Made by a program: the position numbers and the translations under genes. Shown piece after piece: positions 51,604-61,976 of a stretch of DNA of 64,000 nucleotides. Below the pieces are notes generated by a model. It was not told where the DNA came from and did no database searches. It saw nothing but the letters and a program-made list of their open reading frames with translations. The stretch lies in the NCBI RefSeq assembly GCF_000346465.2, contig NC_034010.1:2736926-2800925 (forward strand), written 5' to 3'. The number at the start of each line of letters is the position of its first letter. Within the stretch, counting starts at the first letter, position 1. This stretch comes from Prunus persica (Eukaryota > Streptophyta > Magnoliopsida > Rosales > Rosaceae).

Positions 51604-51943
51604 TGAAGGCTAAGTCTAGGGCAAGTCTAAGGCAAATACTATTCATTGTACTTTATTTCCTATTTTTTTATACTTTAAACCATTAATTTTGATAATCTTT
51701 TGTAATTAAATTTTCGGATAATATTTTTGGTTGTCACGTGTCCATTATTTTTCAGAAAAGATTTTCGGATGAGAATCTCAATTACCACGTGTCTTATTCC
51801 AGATAAAATTTTCGGATATTCATTAAAAAAAAATTATAATCTCAGATTTCAAATAACATTTTCACCTTCTAAAATTGTGCCACGTGTCCCATGTCTGATA
51901 AGATTTTCAGATATTTAAAAAAAATTATAATCTCATATTTCAG
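51165..51943. repeat. Long inverted repeat (about 335-base arms, about 108-base spacer)
   Basis: The arms 51165-51498 and 51607-51943 are complements at an estimated 94-96 percent of positions. They arise where the MITE abuts the main element head-to-head. Each arm has several CACGTG (G-box) motifs within CACGTGTC/GACACGTGG words. Transcripts across it would fold into a long hairpin. Confidence 0.85.
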
Positions 51944-52093
51944 ATAAGATTTTCACCCTCTAAAATTGTGCCACGTGTCATCTCTGTCAGATAAGATTTT
52001 CAGATATTTTTAAAAAATTATAATCTCAGATTTCAGATAAGATTTTCATCCTCTAAAATTGTGCCACGTATCATCTCTATCTTCTGAATCACT

Positions 52094-52101
52094 CTATAAA
52101 A
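52094..52101 (+). promoter_or_regulatory. TATA box of the Harbinger transposase gene
   Basis: CTATAAAA about 85 bases before the ATG at 52185. The same word stands at the equivalent place in the copy at 10.56 kb. Confidence 0.65.
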
Positions 52102-52184
52102 CTACACCATCAACTCATACCTCTCACACCATCTCTTATCTATTCCTTCATTTCTCAGATTTTACAAAACACATTCTACTCTCA

Positions 52185-53543
52185 ATGTCAAACTTGAAGA
52201 GGGTGTTAGAGAGGCAACAGAAAGAAAGGGAAGAAATCCGGCGTAGACGTGCTGAAGAAGATCGTGACGCCGATGAAGAAGAGAAACAAATGCTTGCAGC
52301 AGCGGTGTGTATGCTTAATCAATCAAGGCAACACCGTTGTCCTCGTGCCCCAAATGTGGACAGACTTAGAGAGTCTCGGGGTAAGAATCTCTTGGAGGAT
52401 TACTTTATCCCAAATTCGTTATATCCTGCTCATAAGTTTCGAGAGAGATATAGAATGCAGCCACATTTGTTTCAAAAAATCATGCATGATATTTGTAATT
52501 ACGACACATACTTCATTCAAAAGCATGATGTTGTTGGAGTTTTGGGTCTTATCCCGGAGCAAAAACTTACAGCTGCTTTGCGGATGCTTGCTTATGGGGC
52601 ATCTGCAGAGCAGGTGGATGAGATTGCAAGGATGGGAAAATCAACTATCCTATAGTGCTTGGTGAGATTCTGTGATGCAGTGAAAAATTTGTACACGAGG
52701 GAGTACCTTCGCAAACTCACACCGAGGGACCTGCAAAAGCTGCTACAAAAAGCAGAGGCTCGAGGTTTTCCAGGCATGATTGGAAGCATTGATTACATGC
52801 ACCGGCAGTGGAAGAATTGTCGTACTGCTTGGCAAGGAGAGTACGGGAATCGAAAGGGCCAAAAAAGTATAATTTTGGAGGCCGTAGCTTCATTCGACTG
52901 TTGGGTTTGGCATGCCTTCTTCGGGGTTGCCGGATCTCAGAATGACCTCAATGTCCTTGGTCAATCCCTGGTGTTTGACGAGGTATTGTGAGGTCATTCC
53001 CCCCAGGTCACGTACCAAATCAACAATACCGTCTACTATGGTGCGTACTACCTTGCCGACGGAATTTATCCTAGGTGGACGACATTCGTGAAAACAATTC
53101 CGAATCCCCAATCTGAGAAGGAAAGAAGCTTTGCTTCATTTCAAGAAGGTTACAGGAAAGACGTGGAAAGGTGTTTCGGTATCTTGCAAGCTCGTTGGGC
53201 AATTATCAGGGGTGCTGCTCGGATGCTAGACGAGGAGGTGCTGCGGAGTATTATGATGACTTGCATTATCCTCCACAACATGATTGTGGAGGATGAGTAT
53301 GACTACGATGCTCCAGAGGTGTTTGAACCCGATCCCATGAACACGGCGTTGACAAGAATATATGAAGGGCCGATGGGACCAAATGGACTACCAATGGAGC
53401 CCGAACCGTTAGTTCGGGATGGTCGATCCAACAACCCCATGATTGATCGTTATGAAGAAATGCAATCTTCATATGTTCACGAGAGACGTCAAGTTGACTT
53501 GATCGAACATTTGTGGGAGATGAAAGGCAATCACAATGGATGA
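52185..53543 (+). pseudogene. PIF/Harbinger transposase (DDE nuclease), two in-frame stops
   Basis: One frame from ATG 52185 to the terminal TGA at 53541-53543, 452 codons, the usual length for this family. It is broken only by TAG at 52653-52655 (codon 157) and TGA at 52989-52991 (codon 269), with no frameshift. The N-terminal part is a charged coiled stretch, then a helix-turn-helix region (HLFQKIMHDICNYDTYF and ARMGKSTIL). The three catalytic residues are still present: Asp203 in SIDYMH, Asp254 in QNDLNVL and Glu328 in DVERCFG. LADGIYPRW and the closing HNMIVEDEYDYDA are family signatures. It would cut and rejoin element ends. Convergent with the Myb-like gene, 286 bases apart. Decay is recent or slight. 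Confidence 0.9.
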
Positions 53544-53829
53544 AGTCAAGATTAGTGCTTTGTTTGGAATTATACTTTATTTTGTGTGTGGTGTTTTTTG
53601 GAATTATGCTTTTATTTATTATTATTATGCTTTTATGTATGGGTTGTTTTGTGTGTTGTTTGCAATAAATTATGGTTTGGTTTTAATTAATCTTTGTTTT
53701 GATGCTCAAATATTTTTAACAAATAGTCATATTATTTAATGCTTTTTTTATTCAATGAAAAGGAAACAATATAACAAATTAAAGGATAATACAACAATAC
53801 AACATATGGCAAAGGTGTTTCAATACAAC

Positions 53830-54910
53830 CTAATGGTTTTCATCATTTAACCAATCCATATTGCTAGGTCCGTCGTCATGGAAAAGTTTTCTTCTCATCA
53901 CATCCCTTCGTCTATGCTTCCAATAGGCCTTTGTTTCAGAAGACATATGGCTCGTATCCATGGCCATAATTTTCATCTCTCTATCATCCATGTCTTTTTC
54001 TTATGCATGATGCTGTTGAATTGCAAATGTTTTCTCTTGTGCCTTGTCTACTTCATCTATTTTCAAGTCTCTCTCAATTCTTAGTGAGGTGTTCTTAGCT
54101 ATTTGCTCCAATAATTGTACACATTCATTGCTCGAAGTGCCCCCTCTCTTGGCCTTTGCCGCCTTTCTCCCAATAGGTCTCGGCGGACGTGGGAGTGGTG
54201 ACTCCGTTTCCATTGGGGAGTCCAATAGCGAATCGGTTGATGGTGAATCGTGGAGCGGCGTCTCATTCAACACAACCGGCGGACCGGTGGGAATAATTTT
54301 GAATCTCGAACAATCCTTCACAACTTCCCAACATTGGAAATGCACGAAACTTTTTTTGCCTTGCCCCATGGCACCGAACCACATTTGTGCTTGTATGATC
54401 TATTAAAAATAAATAATTGGAAGTGCAAGAAAAAAAAAATTATTATGCAAGAAAATATAAACTATTTTGAAATTCAAGAATAAAATTGATTATGCAAGAA
54501 AATATAGACAAATTGGAAATGCAAAAAGAAAGAAAAAAAGATTATGCAAGAAAAAGAAATAGAATATGCACAAAAAAAAAGTTACATTAAATTGATGAAA
54601 ATGGCAATTATAAATATTTTACCTCATCGGATAGATTTTGACCGCTTCGAATGTTCTCCCTTGCTTTTGTCAAGGCATTTCTCCATTTTCCTAACTCTTT
54701 ATTCAGAAGTTTCCATCTACTAGACAACGCCGTTTCGGTTCGAATGGAGCCCGATCTTTGACAAAATTCTCCATGAATTTTGCTCAACATATGATGGAAC
54801 TTCATCCCATTGCCCGTGATAGGGTCATGACTAAAGTTCACCCAAGACTGACACAACGCAATATCTTTCTGAGTTGACCACGAGCCTCCGGTTTCGACAG
54901 AAGATGCCAT
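53830..54910 (-). pseudogene. Harbinger Myb/SANT-like partner protein, one in-frame stop
   Basis: Exon 1 is 54910-54623 (96 codons, ATG preceded by a poly(T) run on the plus strand) and exon 2 is 54399-53830, joined at phase 0 with GT-AG borders. The total is 285 codons with one premature TAA at 54001-54003 (codon 229); the frame then continues to TAG at 53830-53832. Exon 1 has the trihelix/Myb-like pattern with three spaced tryptophans (SWSTQKDIALCQSW and SSRWKLLNKELGKW). Exon 2 has a Pro-rich low-complexity linker (PLPRPPRPIGRKAAKAKRGG, likely nuclear localisation) and a coiled-coil tail. Such proteins assist the transposase in DNA binding and nuclear import. Plant databases often mislabel relatives as glutathione S-transferase T3-like. 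Confidence 0.85.
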
Positions 54911-54934
54911 TTGTTTTTTTTTTTTGTTTTTTTT

Positions 54935-55165
54935 TTATACAAATGGAAAGTAGTAGAAAAATGTGAGTGGAGAGTAAAAAATATTGGAATGAGAAGAGTT
55001 TGTATGGAGAATTGGTGTGGGAAGTGAAAAATGTGAGTGGAGAGTAAAAAATATTGGAAGGAGAAGAGTTTATATGGAGAATTGGTGTGGGAAGTGAATA
55101 ATGTGAGTGGAGAGTAAAAAATATTGGATGGAGAAGAAATTGTATGAAGATTTAGTGTGGAAAGT
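54935..55165. repeat. Short tandem repeat in the Myb-gene leader
   Basis: About 3.5 copies of a unit of roughly 65 bases containing GTGAGTGGAGAGTAAAAAAT and AGAATTGGTGTGGGAAGTGA (plus-strand reading). The MITE carries the same array at about 50920-51130. Confidence 0.75.
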
Positions 55166-55180
55166 AAATAAAATTGTTAG

Positions 55181-55195
55181 GTATTTATAGGGAAA
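55181..55195 (-). promoter_or_regulatory. TATA box of the Harbinger Myb-like gene
   Basis: Read on the minus strand CCCTATAAATAC, about 275 bases before the ATG at 54910. The leader between them consists of three or four degenerate copies of an about 65-base CT-rich unit (CCAATATTTTTTACTCTCCA...), also present in the MITE. Confidence 0.6.
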
Positions 55196-55593
55196 AAATA
55201 CAGAATTTTTTGGTATTTTTTAAAAAAAATTTCAGAATTTTTTTGATTTTTTTAGCCAAAAAAACAAGGACCGTCGGATTTCTGGAAAACAATCCATCGG
55301 AGAAGCCCGGTTGCGACACGTGTCAAATGCCCGTTGGAGTCTGTCAGCGATGACGTCAGCGGGCGGAAGTCAAATATTTTTACCGTTGACGAGTGAACGG
55401 TAAAAAAATTTTGAATTATCGTGCCCTGACGTCATCGCCCTCAAGCTGAAGCCCAGGAAAGACTTGGTCTTGGGCCTGCCCGGGTTGGTGGGACCCACTG
55501 ATTGCCCAGGCTCAATCTTGCGCGCTGGAGGGCCTTGGGCTTGCGAGGGCAGCCTTTTGCCCGATTTTGTGTTGAGCGGTAGAGTTACTCTTA

Positions 55594-57149
55594 GGAGTTT
55601 TTTTTTCTTTCGATAGTGCATTTTTACCAATGGTTTTAAACCTATATAAGTACAAATATGTTTTTAAAACGGTACAAGTAAGAATACTTTGTTTAAAATA
55701 ATACTTCTTGAAAAGAAAAAATTCTTTATTGTATTTTTGGTAACATTAAAAATAAATCTTATTGAATTTACAGTTTCGAAGGATGAGCTTCTCTTTTCCC
55801 CTTTTAATCTAGTATTCTCACAAGGTAGCTCGTTTCATCAAGCATGCTCTGCTTTCGTCAATAACTTCATTGAAGCTAATATTAGCAAAGATGATGCAAT
55901 TTCAAAGCAAGTTACAAATTTTATAGAGCTCTCGGAGAATTACGGAAACTAGCAACATCATGGAAAGGGCACCAGGCGAGTTTGATGACATCTTTTCATT
56001 TTGGATGAGGAAATGAGAAACAGTTTCATTGAAACAGACTGAAAGATTTTGACTAGAGATTCTGAAATGAGGAAAATGCAGAGGTGAAAAGTTTTGTTCA
56101 CTCATAACTTCATCTTTATCTCCATCTTGGGGAAAAGTTGCGAAAAATGCATGACTTTCTCTGTTGCAACCATCATTCAATTCAACTAGTGGGTACTGTT
56201 CACACGTGAGCTGGCCAGACTTTTTAATTAAATTTTGGGTAAGGCTGCCGAAACTTTCTTTGTTTTATTCTTCTTTTGTTCCTTTTCTCTTTCATTTTCC
56301 TCCTTTTTGGGTCAACGTTCATCTTCTTCTTCAGAAAGAAAACCCAAACTCGTGGGTATTATTCATCACTCTAGAAGTCTGATTTTGAAAGCTCAAATCA
56401 GCAAACTTTCTTCATCAAAGTTGTTCGTCTGTTCGAATACTATATCATACCCAAAAATGAGCATCATCAGACGGGTCTAGCTACCTCGAACCGGCTATGA
56501 CATTTCTGTGTTCATCCATGGCTGGTGAGTTTTCTGCAGCTCAGTTTTCATCAGTTTTCTTTAATCTCCGGTGCTCGATTGACAAAATGTCCTTCTCTAA
56601 GGTTGTTCCTCAGTTGACAACTATGACATATCCAAAATCAGAGCAATCCAACTACTCTAGCTATGTCTGTGGTAAGCATGTTCGTCACTTCCTCGGATTC
56701 TGCTGTTATTACTGTACAGTACCTTATTCACTCTTGTATGTCACTTTTCCCTTGCTCAGATGACAAAACTTCCTTCATGAAGGTTGTTCAGAAGTCTTTT
56801 CGGCAGTGGTACACCTGAAACAAGCTTTTGTTAGTTTTCAAGTGTTGTTTGAGTTGGTTATTTCTCTGTGGCAGCTTCACCCAGGATTTCGGACCAATAT
56901 TAAGGTAAAGTTTTAAGATGCTTCGATTTCTGGAAATTTGTGTCTGAGTTGTTGGCCCAAGCCGGTTTTGAAAGTGGAAGGACCAAAAGATAATTTAAGT
57001 AAGTGTAAGTGCCAAAGTGCAAATAAAGGAAAATGTAAGGACCAAAGTAAATTATGGATAAGTCTGAAAACCAGAATGTATTGGAAAAAGTATAGGGGCC
57101 ACTGTGAAAATAAAGGTAAGTATAAGGACAAAATGTGTCAGGAATGCTC
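55594..57149. other. Intergenic with coding-like fragments
   Basis: Frames at 55689-55952 (ends SAFVNNFIEANISKDDAI...), 56235-56480 and 56497-56763 have partly unbiased composition but join into nothing I recognise. 56380-56480 and 56570-56680 share the word order TTC.TCAAAGTTGTTC...CATATC/CATACCCAAAA, hinting at an old internal duplication. Possibly a decayed gene. Confidence 0.3.
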
Positions 57150-57592
57150 AACCCAAACCTGACCCGTTTAATAAACGTGTTATGCACGGGTTGACTTGTT
57201 AAGTTCTCGTGCGGGTTTCGGGTTGTGTTGAGTTGACCCGCTAAGTGGTAGCAACTTAAAAACTTTTATAAAAAAAAATTAGAAAAATGAAGAATAAACA
57301 AATAAATGGGTTAGTGGGTTGGCGGGGTACAAGGGTTTTTTAGCGGGTTGGCGAGTTACATAAGTATTTTAGCGGGTTGGCGGGTTGACCCTCCATAACT
57401 CGTTTTGTTAAACGGGTTATATAGGTATTTCAACGGGTTGACAGGTTGACCCAAAACCTACCCGTTTATTAAACGGGTCATGGCGGGTTGACCTGAAAAT
57501 TACTCAAATTTTAATCGTGCGGGTTGAACTTGCTAAATTCAATTGCAGGTTTCGAGTCGTGTAACGGGTCGTACCCGAAATTGCCACCCCTA
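57150..57592. mobile_element. hAT-like MITE of the GGGTTGACCCG type (one end recognised)
   Basis: Dense repeats of GGGTTGGCGGGTT, ACGGGTT and GTTGACCC words in both orientations, and a right terminus reading TTGCCACCCCTAG (complement CTAGGGGTGGCAA), a common end of plant hAT MITEs. The left end is not convincing, so the copy may be truncated. Non-coding. Confidence 0.55.
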
Positions 57593-58493
57593 GTTATAAT
57601 GACTAAATTGCAAATAAGGATTTTTAGTAACATTTTTTAAATGTTCGACTAGGAATCAGTTGCCCAAGCAAGAACAATTTGAGTTCAAAGGTGCATAATG
57701 CAAGTGAGACATCAACTTTGGATTCTAGATAGGAGGATTCACTCTCGGACATGTATTCTTGTGTATGTATGACATAGTATATATTTTTGTGTGTGAAAAC
57801 TGCAATGTTTGTGATTGCCTAATTAACACTTTAGTTTTTCTTTATTTTCTTTACTATTTATTTATTTTTGTTGGGTGAGCAAAACATGAGTGGTTCCTTT
57901 ACACTTTAGTAGGAAAACTCTTGTTTGTAACTTTTGTAATATTCTTTCTTTATTTTGGGTATTAAGGGCCGGTTTTTTACTTTCTTCGGTTCCATTGCTT
58001 TTCTTCTTTTTCTTGTTCTATTTCTCTCATCTTACAACACAAATATTTATACATCGATCTTTATTTCTCCAGTCTTTGTAGGTAGTTATTGTATGGCTTT
58101 AGTGGTATACTGGGCATTCGGATTGCGGATAGTGCTAATTTGCCGCTAACTCCAGGTTTGTTTTTCTCAGACATTTTAAATTTGACTTTTGTACTTTTGT
58201 TTTTTGTTTTTTAACTATGAGGGAGAAATCAAATAGTGCTCATTTGACGTTGATTACTTTGATAAAAATCACTTTCTTTGACAACGAAGTGTTAGAGTAA
58301 ATATACATTTATATATAAAAGGGTTGCCATAACTATTGATGACAAAAATTAGCATAAACTGTACAGAAATTGCTCCCAAATTCTTTGAAACCACTGTGAA
58401 GCTGATCTACTACAAAGAACATTTGATTTTTTTTTTTTAAAAAAAAAACCGTGCATGCTAAACTTTTGTTTTAGGGGTTCACAAAAAAGTGGT
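57593..58493. other. Intergenic, no gene seen
   Basis: T-rich, with two overlapping hydrophobic frames near 57890-58149 that lack support. Confidence 0.5.
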
Positions 58494-58757
58494 GGGCCTA
58501 TTTGGGAGTGCTAAAAGCGCTTTCTGACAAACAAAGCACTTTTGACAATGTTTGGCATAAAATGTTATAAGTGCTTCTAGGTCGTGGAAGCGCTTTCTAG
58601 AGAAGAACCTACTATGTGCTTTTTCATGAAGTACTTACAAGTGCTTTTCTAGGAAGCAATTGGATTTCTTATGAAAATTTTAACATCTTTAAAAGCGCTT
58701 TTGCCAGAAGCCCTTGTGAGCAGAATTGCTTTTTAGAGAAGCAGTCCCAAACAAGTG
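58494..58757. mobile_element. MITE with GGGCCTATTTGGGAGTGCT-type ends
   Basis: The left end GGGCCTATTTGGGAGTGCT pairs with the complement of the right end GCAGTCCCAAACAAG. The interior is made of AAGCGCTTT / AAGTGCTT / AAGCACTT words in both orientations, as in common plant MITEs of this type. Non-coding. Confidence 0.6.
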
Positions 58758-59238
58758 TTAGAAGTGCTTCTTTCCAACAAGTAGGTTAAAGGTTTGAGTC
58801 CCCTTTGGCACATACTTTTTGAAACATTCTTCACAACCAGTTCCGTTCGATTTGTTGACCAAAACCAAAAATTAAGTGAAAAAATCCAAACCAACCTATT
58901 CAGTTTGGTCGGTTTGGCAGTCCATCGATTTTAAATTGCAGCCCTAGGTAAAATGGGATATGGGGTGACAACTATGGTGAGATAGAGGGTGGGGTGTACA
59001 CACACATACTTGTATGGATTAATCGCAAACCCAATAATACACAATCTACTCATAAGACAAATAGGGTGTTTAAGATTTAAGGACTAGTCTTCATTATTGC
59101 GACTTAATATTCTTGTTTGACATATAAGTACAATTTCCATAAAAAACTATTGATTGATCGCATTTAGTAAATAAACCATCTATCGAGCACATGCATACTT
59201 TTTTTAGTGTCTCGTCATTAATTTAATTTAATTTCTAA

Positions 59239-59642
59239 GAACATCTACAATCATGCTCTCTATTTTTTAGTTAAAATATAGCTAAAAACACACAAAAATT
59301 ATTTTGGGAGCTCTCTATAAAATTTGAACTCCAATCATACTCCCTAGTTTAGGGAGTCATAAATACTATAAATATTTTTGATTCAATGTAATTGGTCAAT
59401 CTCTATAAAAGAAAATATAAAATTATTTAGTATTAATTAAAAGTTTAAAATATGCATAAAACAAAGCGGCATTAAATTATAGGAAGTCACTAAGAGTCCT
59501 TTCTCTCTCTTCAGATTTAGGAGCTCCTAGAGGTCTCCCTATTTTAGGAGGTGGATAGGGAGCTTGGTTGGAATTGTAATTTTCCAATTCAACTCAAAAA
59601 TTTGTCCGATGAGGTGGGTTAGGGAGCCCATTGTGGATGCTC
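59239..59642. mobile_element. MITE, PIF/Harbinger-type ends
   Basis: Left end GAACATCTACAATCATGCTC; the right end, complemented, reads GAGCATCCACAATGGGCTCC. The left flank is TAA; the right flank (AAG) does not match. The interior has GGGAG / CTCCC words. Same family as the next element. Confidence 0.6.
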
Positions 59643-59823
59643 AAGTAAATATAGGTAATATCCATAAAAGATTACATAAAATGATTAGGTTTTATGGGAT
59701 ACTTCCCACACAATATATAGTGGAACAATATTATAGGTGGCCCTATGAGTTGGGCTTCACTAACCATCTATTGATCGAGTGTTTATGGTTGGCTCGACTG
59801 AACTCATTTTTTAAGGGAGGTTA
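59643..59823. other. Spacer between two MITEs
   Basis: No gene; the open frame 59564-59824 overlaps the MITE edge and has no recognisable domain. Confidence 0.4.
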
Positions 59824-60135
59824 GAGCATCTACAATGGACTTCCTAAAATACTTTTTTAGACAAATTTTAAATTTAAGGAGAGTCCCTTTAATTTAATAC
59901 TCCTTTATTTTAATAGTATTTTAACCATTTATTTAATGTCAACTATTTTTTGTTGTGGCTTTTGTGTATGCACTTTATTCAAAAATTGAATTAAAAAATA
60001 TTAATAATATTTCTGACTCTTTAAATTAAGTAGTATGGTTGGAGTTGAAATTTGTTAGAGAACTCCTAAAATAATTTTCTAGCATTTTTAGCTAAATTTT
60101 AATTAAAAAAATATTGAGCATGATTGTGGATGCTC
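59824..60135. mobile_element. MITE, PIF/Harbinger type, with exact TTA target duplication
   Basis: A 312-base element with left end GAGCATCTACAATGG and right end complementing to GAGCATCCACAATCATGCTC. Flanked by TTA at 59821-59823 and 60136-60138. The 3-base TTA duplication and GAGCATC ends fit PIF/Harbinger. Non-coding. Confidence 0.8.
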
Positions 60136-60204
60136 TTAAACTCAAGTTTAGCCTGAGTTTATTAAAAAATAAACCAAATGCAAATAAGAATGATAATATA
60201 TATA

Positions 60205-60765
60205 TCTATATATATAAAGCAAAAGTCTAAGAATAGGGAAATATTCAAAATACTAGAAAATGCCCTTGGTTAATTCAAACATTAGGAATTGAAATTATTA
60301 TTTAAATGAGGATAATATGGTAAATTCACATTTTTTTCATATTAAAAAAAAATAAAAAACAAAATTAGATAATAGGTCCTATTTTTATGGAATACTAGCC
60401 CCTTGGGCACCACGCATGTGCCAATTGGTTTTCTTGTTTTATTTTATTTTTAGAATTAAGAAAAGATAACATGGGTAGTTATGTTCCATAAAAATAGGAC
60501 ATATTATCTGATTTTATTTTTAATTTTTTTAATATAAAAAAATGTGAATTTACCATGTTATCCTCATTTTATTAATAATTTCAATTCTTAATATTTGAAT
60601 TAACCAAGGGCATTTTCTGGTATTTTGAATGTTTCACCATTCTCTGTCTTTTGCTTTATATATATAGATAACTACTCATGTTATCTTTTCTTAATTCTAA
60701 AAATAAAATAAAAAATAAAAAATAAAACCAATTGGCACATGCTCACGCATGTGACAAGGGGCTAA
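60205..60765 (+). mobile_element. Small non-autonomous Helitron (outer), interrupted by a second one
   Basis: The 5' end is A|TCTATATATATAAAGC at 60205. After removing the inner element (60395-60668) the sequence resumes at 60669 (ATGGAATA|TAACTAC) and ends at a GC-rich hairpin (GGCACATGC..GCATGTG) followed by GGGGCTAA at 60765. The TC start and hairpin plus CTRR end are the Helitron hallmarks. The base after CTAA is G rather than the expected T, so the right junction is imperfect or worn. Net length is about 287 bases. No coding capacity. Confidence 0.75.
60395..60668 (-). mobile_element. Small non-autonomous Helitron (inner), complete
   Basis: Read on the minus strand it begins TCTATATATATAAAGC (5' end at 60668) and ends in the hairpin GGCACATGCGTGGTGCC, then CAAGGGGCTAG with CTAG at 60398-60395. 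The flanks are A before TC and T after CTAG, the canonical Helitron A/T target with no duplication. It is 274 bases long and about 85-90 percent like the outer element in opposite orientation, so the two are siblings. Confidence 0.85.
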
Positions 60766-61976
60766 GCTAAAAGACCGATCATCCCTGTGAGGAAAATCAA
60801 TTGGCACATGCTCACACATGCTCACGCAAGCTATTTCATAAAAAGATGTGAGCTGCTAACGAGATTTGTCAGCTGGGCACACCAAAGCTCAAGCTTGGGT
60901 CATTTTAACAAGGGGAGTATTTCACTTAGACTCCCTGAAGTTTGGTATAACAACCCAAACACCCCAAGAACCTAAGCCCAGAAAACCACCTTACTCTCGT
61001 CGCTCATAATCATCGTTTCAAACCTGCTGTGATTGACATAGAAACTAAAGTTTAGTTGCATATCTAGAAACACTTAGTTTCAAATCTAATGAAACCAAAT
61101 CACCATCCATAAAACAACCTGAAATTAGATGGGAGGATTTCAAATTAAATTGAAACAGAGCATCGCGTCGGTTGTATATCATTATCATATGAATCCACTG
61201 ATGATGGGATGATTGAGAGATCTAAGAATCCCATTACCTTGAGCAAATCAAGTGTTGACTTGACTTTTTCATAGTTAAAATTGTAAGTGTTGAACCGCTT
61301 GCATTTTTCATTTGAGAATTTCCTTGGTCTCTTTTTTTTTTGACAACCCAGAACTCCACTTCCAGCTTTGCTGATTCAGGTCCCAAACTGCCGAACCCTA
61401 CAATCTTTGGCGGGCAAGGAAACCCCAAACAGGCGGTTCCCCAACCACTACATGACATCTTTCCAATTAATTGTAAGATTGTAAAGCCTGACATTTAAGA
61501 CCAAACTTTAACGAAACAATATCTTATAAAAAGATGTGAGTTTCTAACGGCCTTTGTGAGCTCAATCTTGGGTCACCTTAACAAGCCTTATCTTTTATTC
61601 CAACCAAGCTTCAACCAGCCAAAAACTAGCTGAACATGAGTCCGACTCAAACTGTATCGATTTGATTTAGAGCCATAGTGATTGTACATTTTAAAATTGA
61701 GCTAAAATGATAACAATAAAATCAATGACTGGTATCCATAAATAATGAGTTGGAATTCGACCCAAAATTGTGCACATTTTACTGTTTGTTCTTGTAACTA
61801 TGACAATGCATTTTTTTTTTTTTTTAAATGTTATGAGACTTGATTGGTGGGGTTTTGGTTGGTTTACCTTACTTTTTCATAATAAAAATTGTAGGTGTGG
61901 AATCGCTTGCAACAGTTTCATTTGGTTTGAGAATTTCCTTAGTCTCTGGTGGCTTTATATAAAAAGGCAACAGAAA
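60766..61976. repeat. Upstream region of the resistance gene with partial internal duplication
   Basis: 60837-60912 (AAAAAGATGTGAG...TTGGGTCATTTTAACAAG) matches 61528-61585. 61256-61333 (CTTTTTCATAGTTAAAATTG...GAGAATTTCCTTGGTCTC) matches 61866-61945 just before the gene. The stretches between these are not alike. The upstream copy has no gene after it, so this is a partly duplicated promoter or the scar of a lost neighbour gene. A TATAAAAA box at 61957-61964 is only about 15 bases before the ATG. Confidence 0.65.

Larger units (their letters stand above)
50437..55590 (+). mobile_element. PIF/Harbinger two-gene element fused head-to-head with its own MITE derivative
   Basis: The unit is flanked by TTA on both sides (50434-50436 and 55591-55593). 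Outer ends are GAGCAACTCC at the left and, complemented, GAGTAACTCT at the right. It holds a 1167-base deletion derivative in inverted orientation (50437-51603), then the main element from 51604: promoter, transposase gene (plus), Myb-like gene (minus, convergent) and the right terminus. Two-gene organisation with a Harbinger transposase and a Myb/SANT-like partner is known for this superfamily. Both genes carry stop codons, so this copy is no longer autonomous, although the decay is light. Confidence 0.88.

Noticed and set aside
54044..54406. 120-codon plus-strand frame
   Set aside because: Antisense to exon 2 of the Harbinger Myb-like gene.
57890..58149. Two overlapping hydrophobic frames
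   Set aside because: T-rich DNA gives Phe/Leu/Ser-rich frames by chance; no start context or domain.
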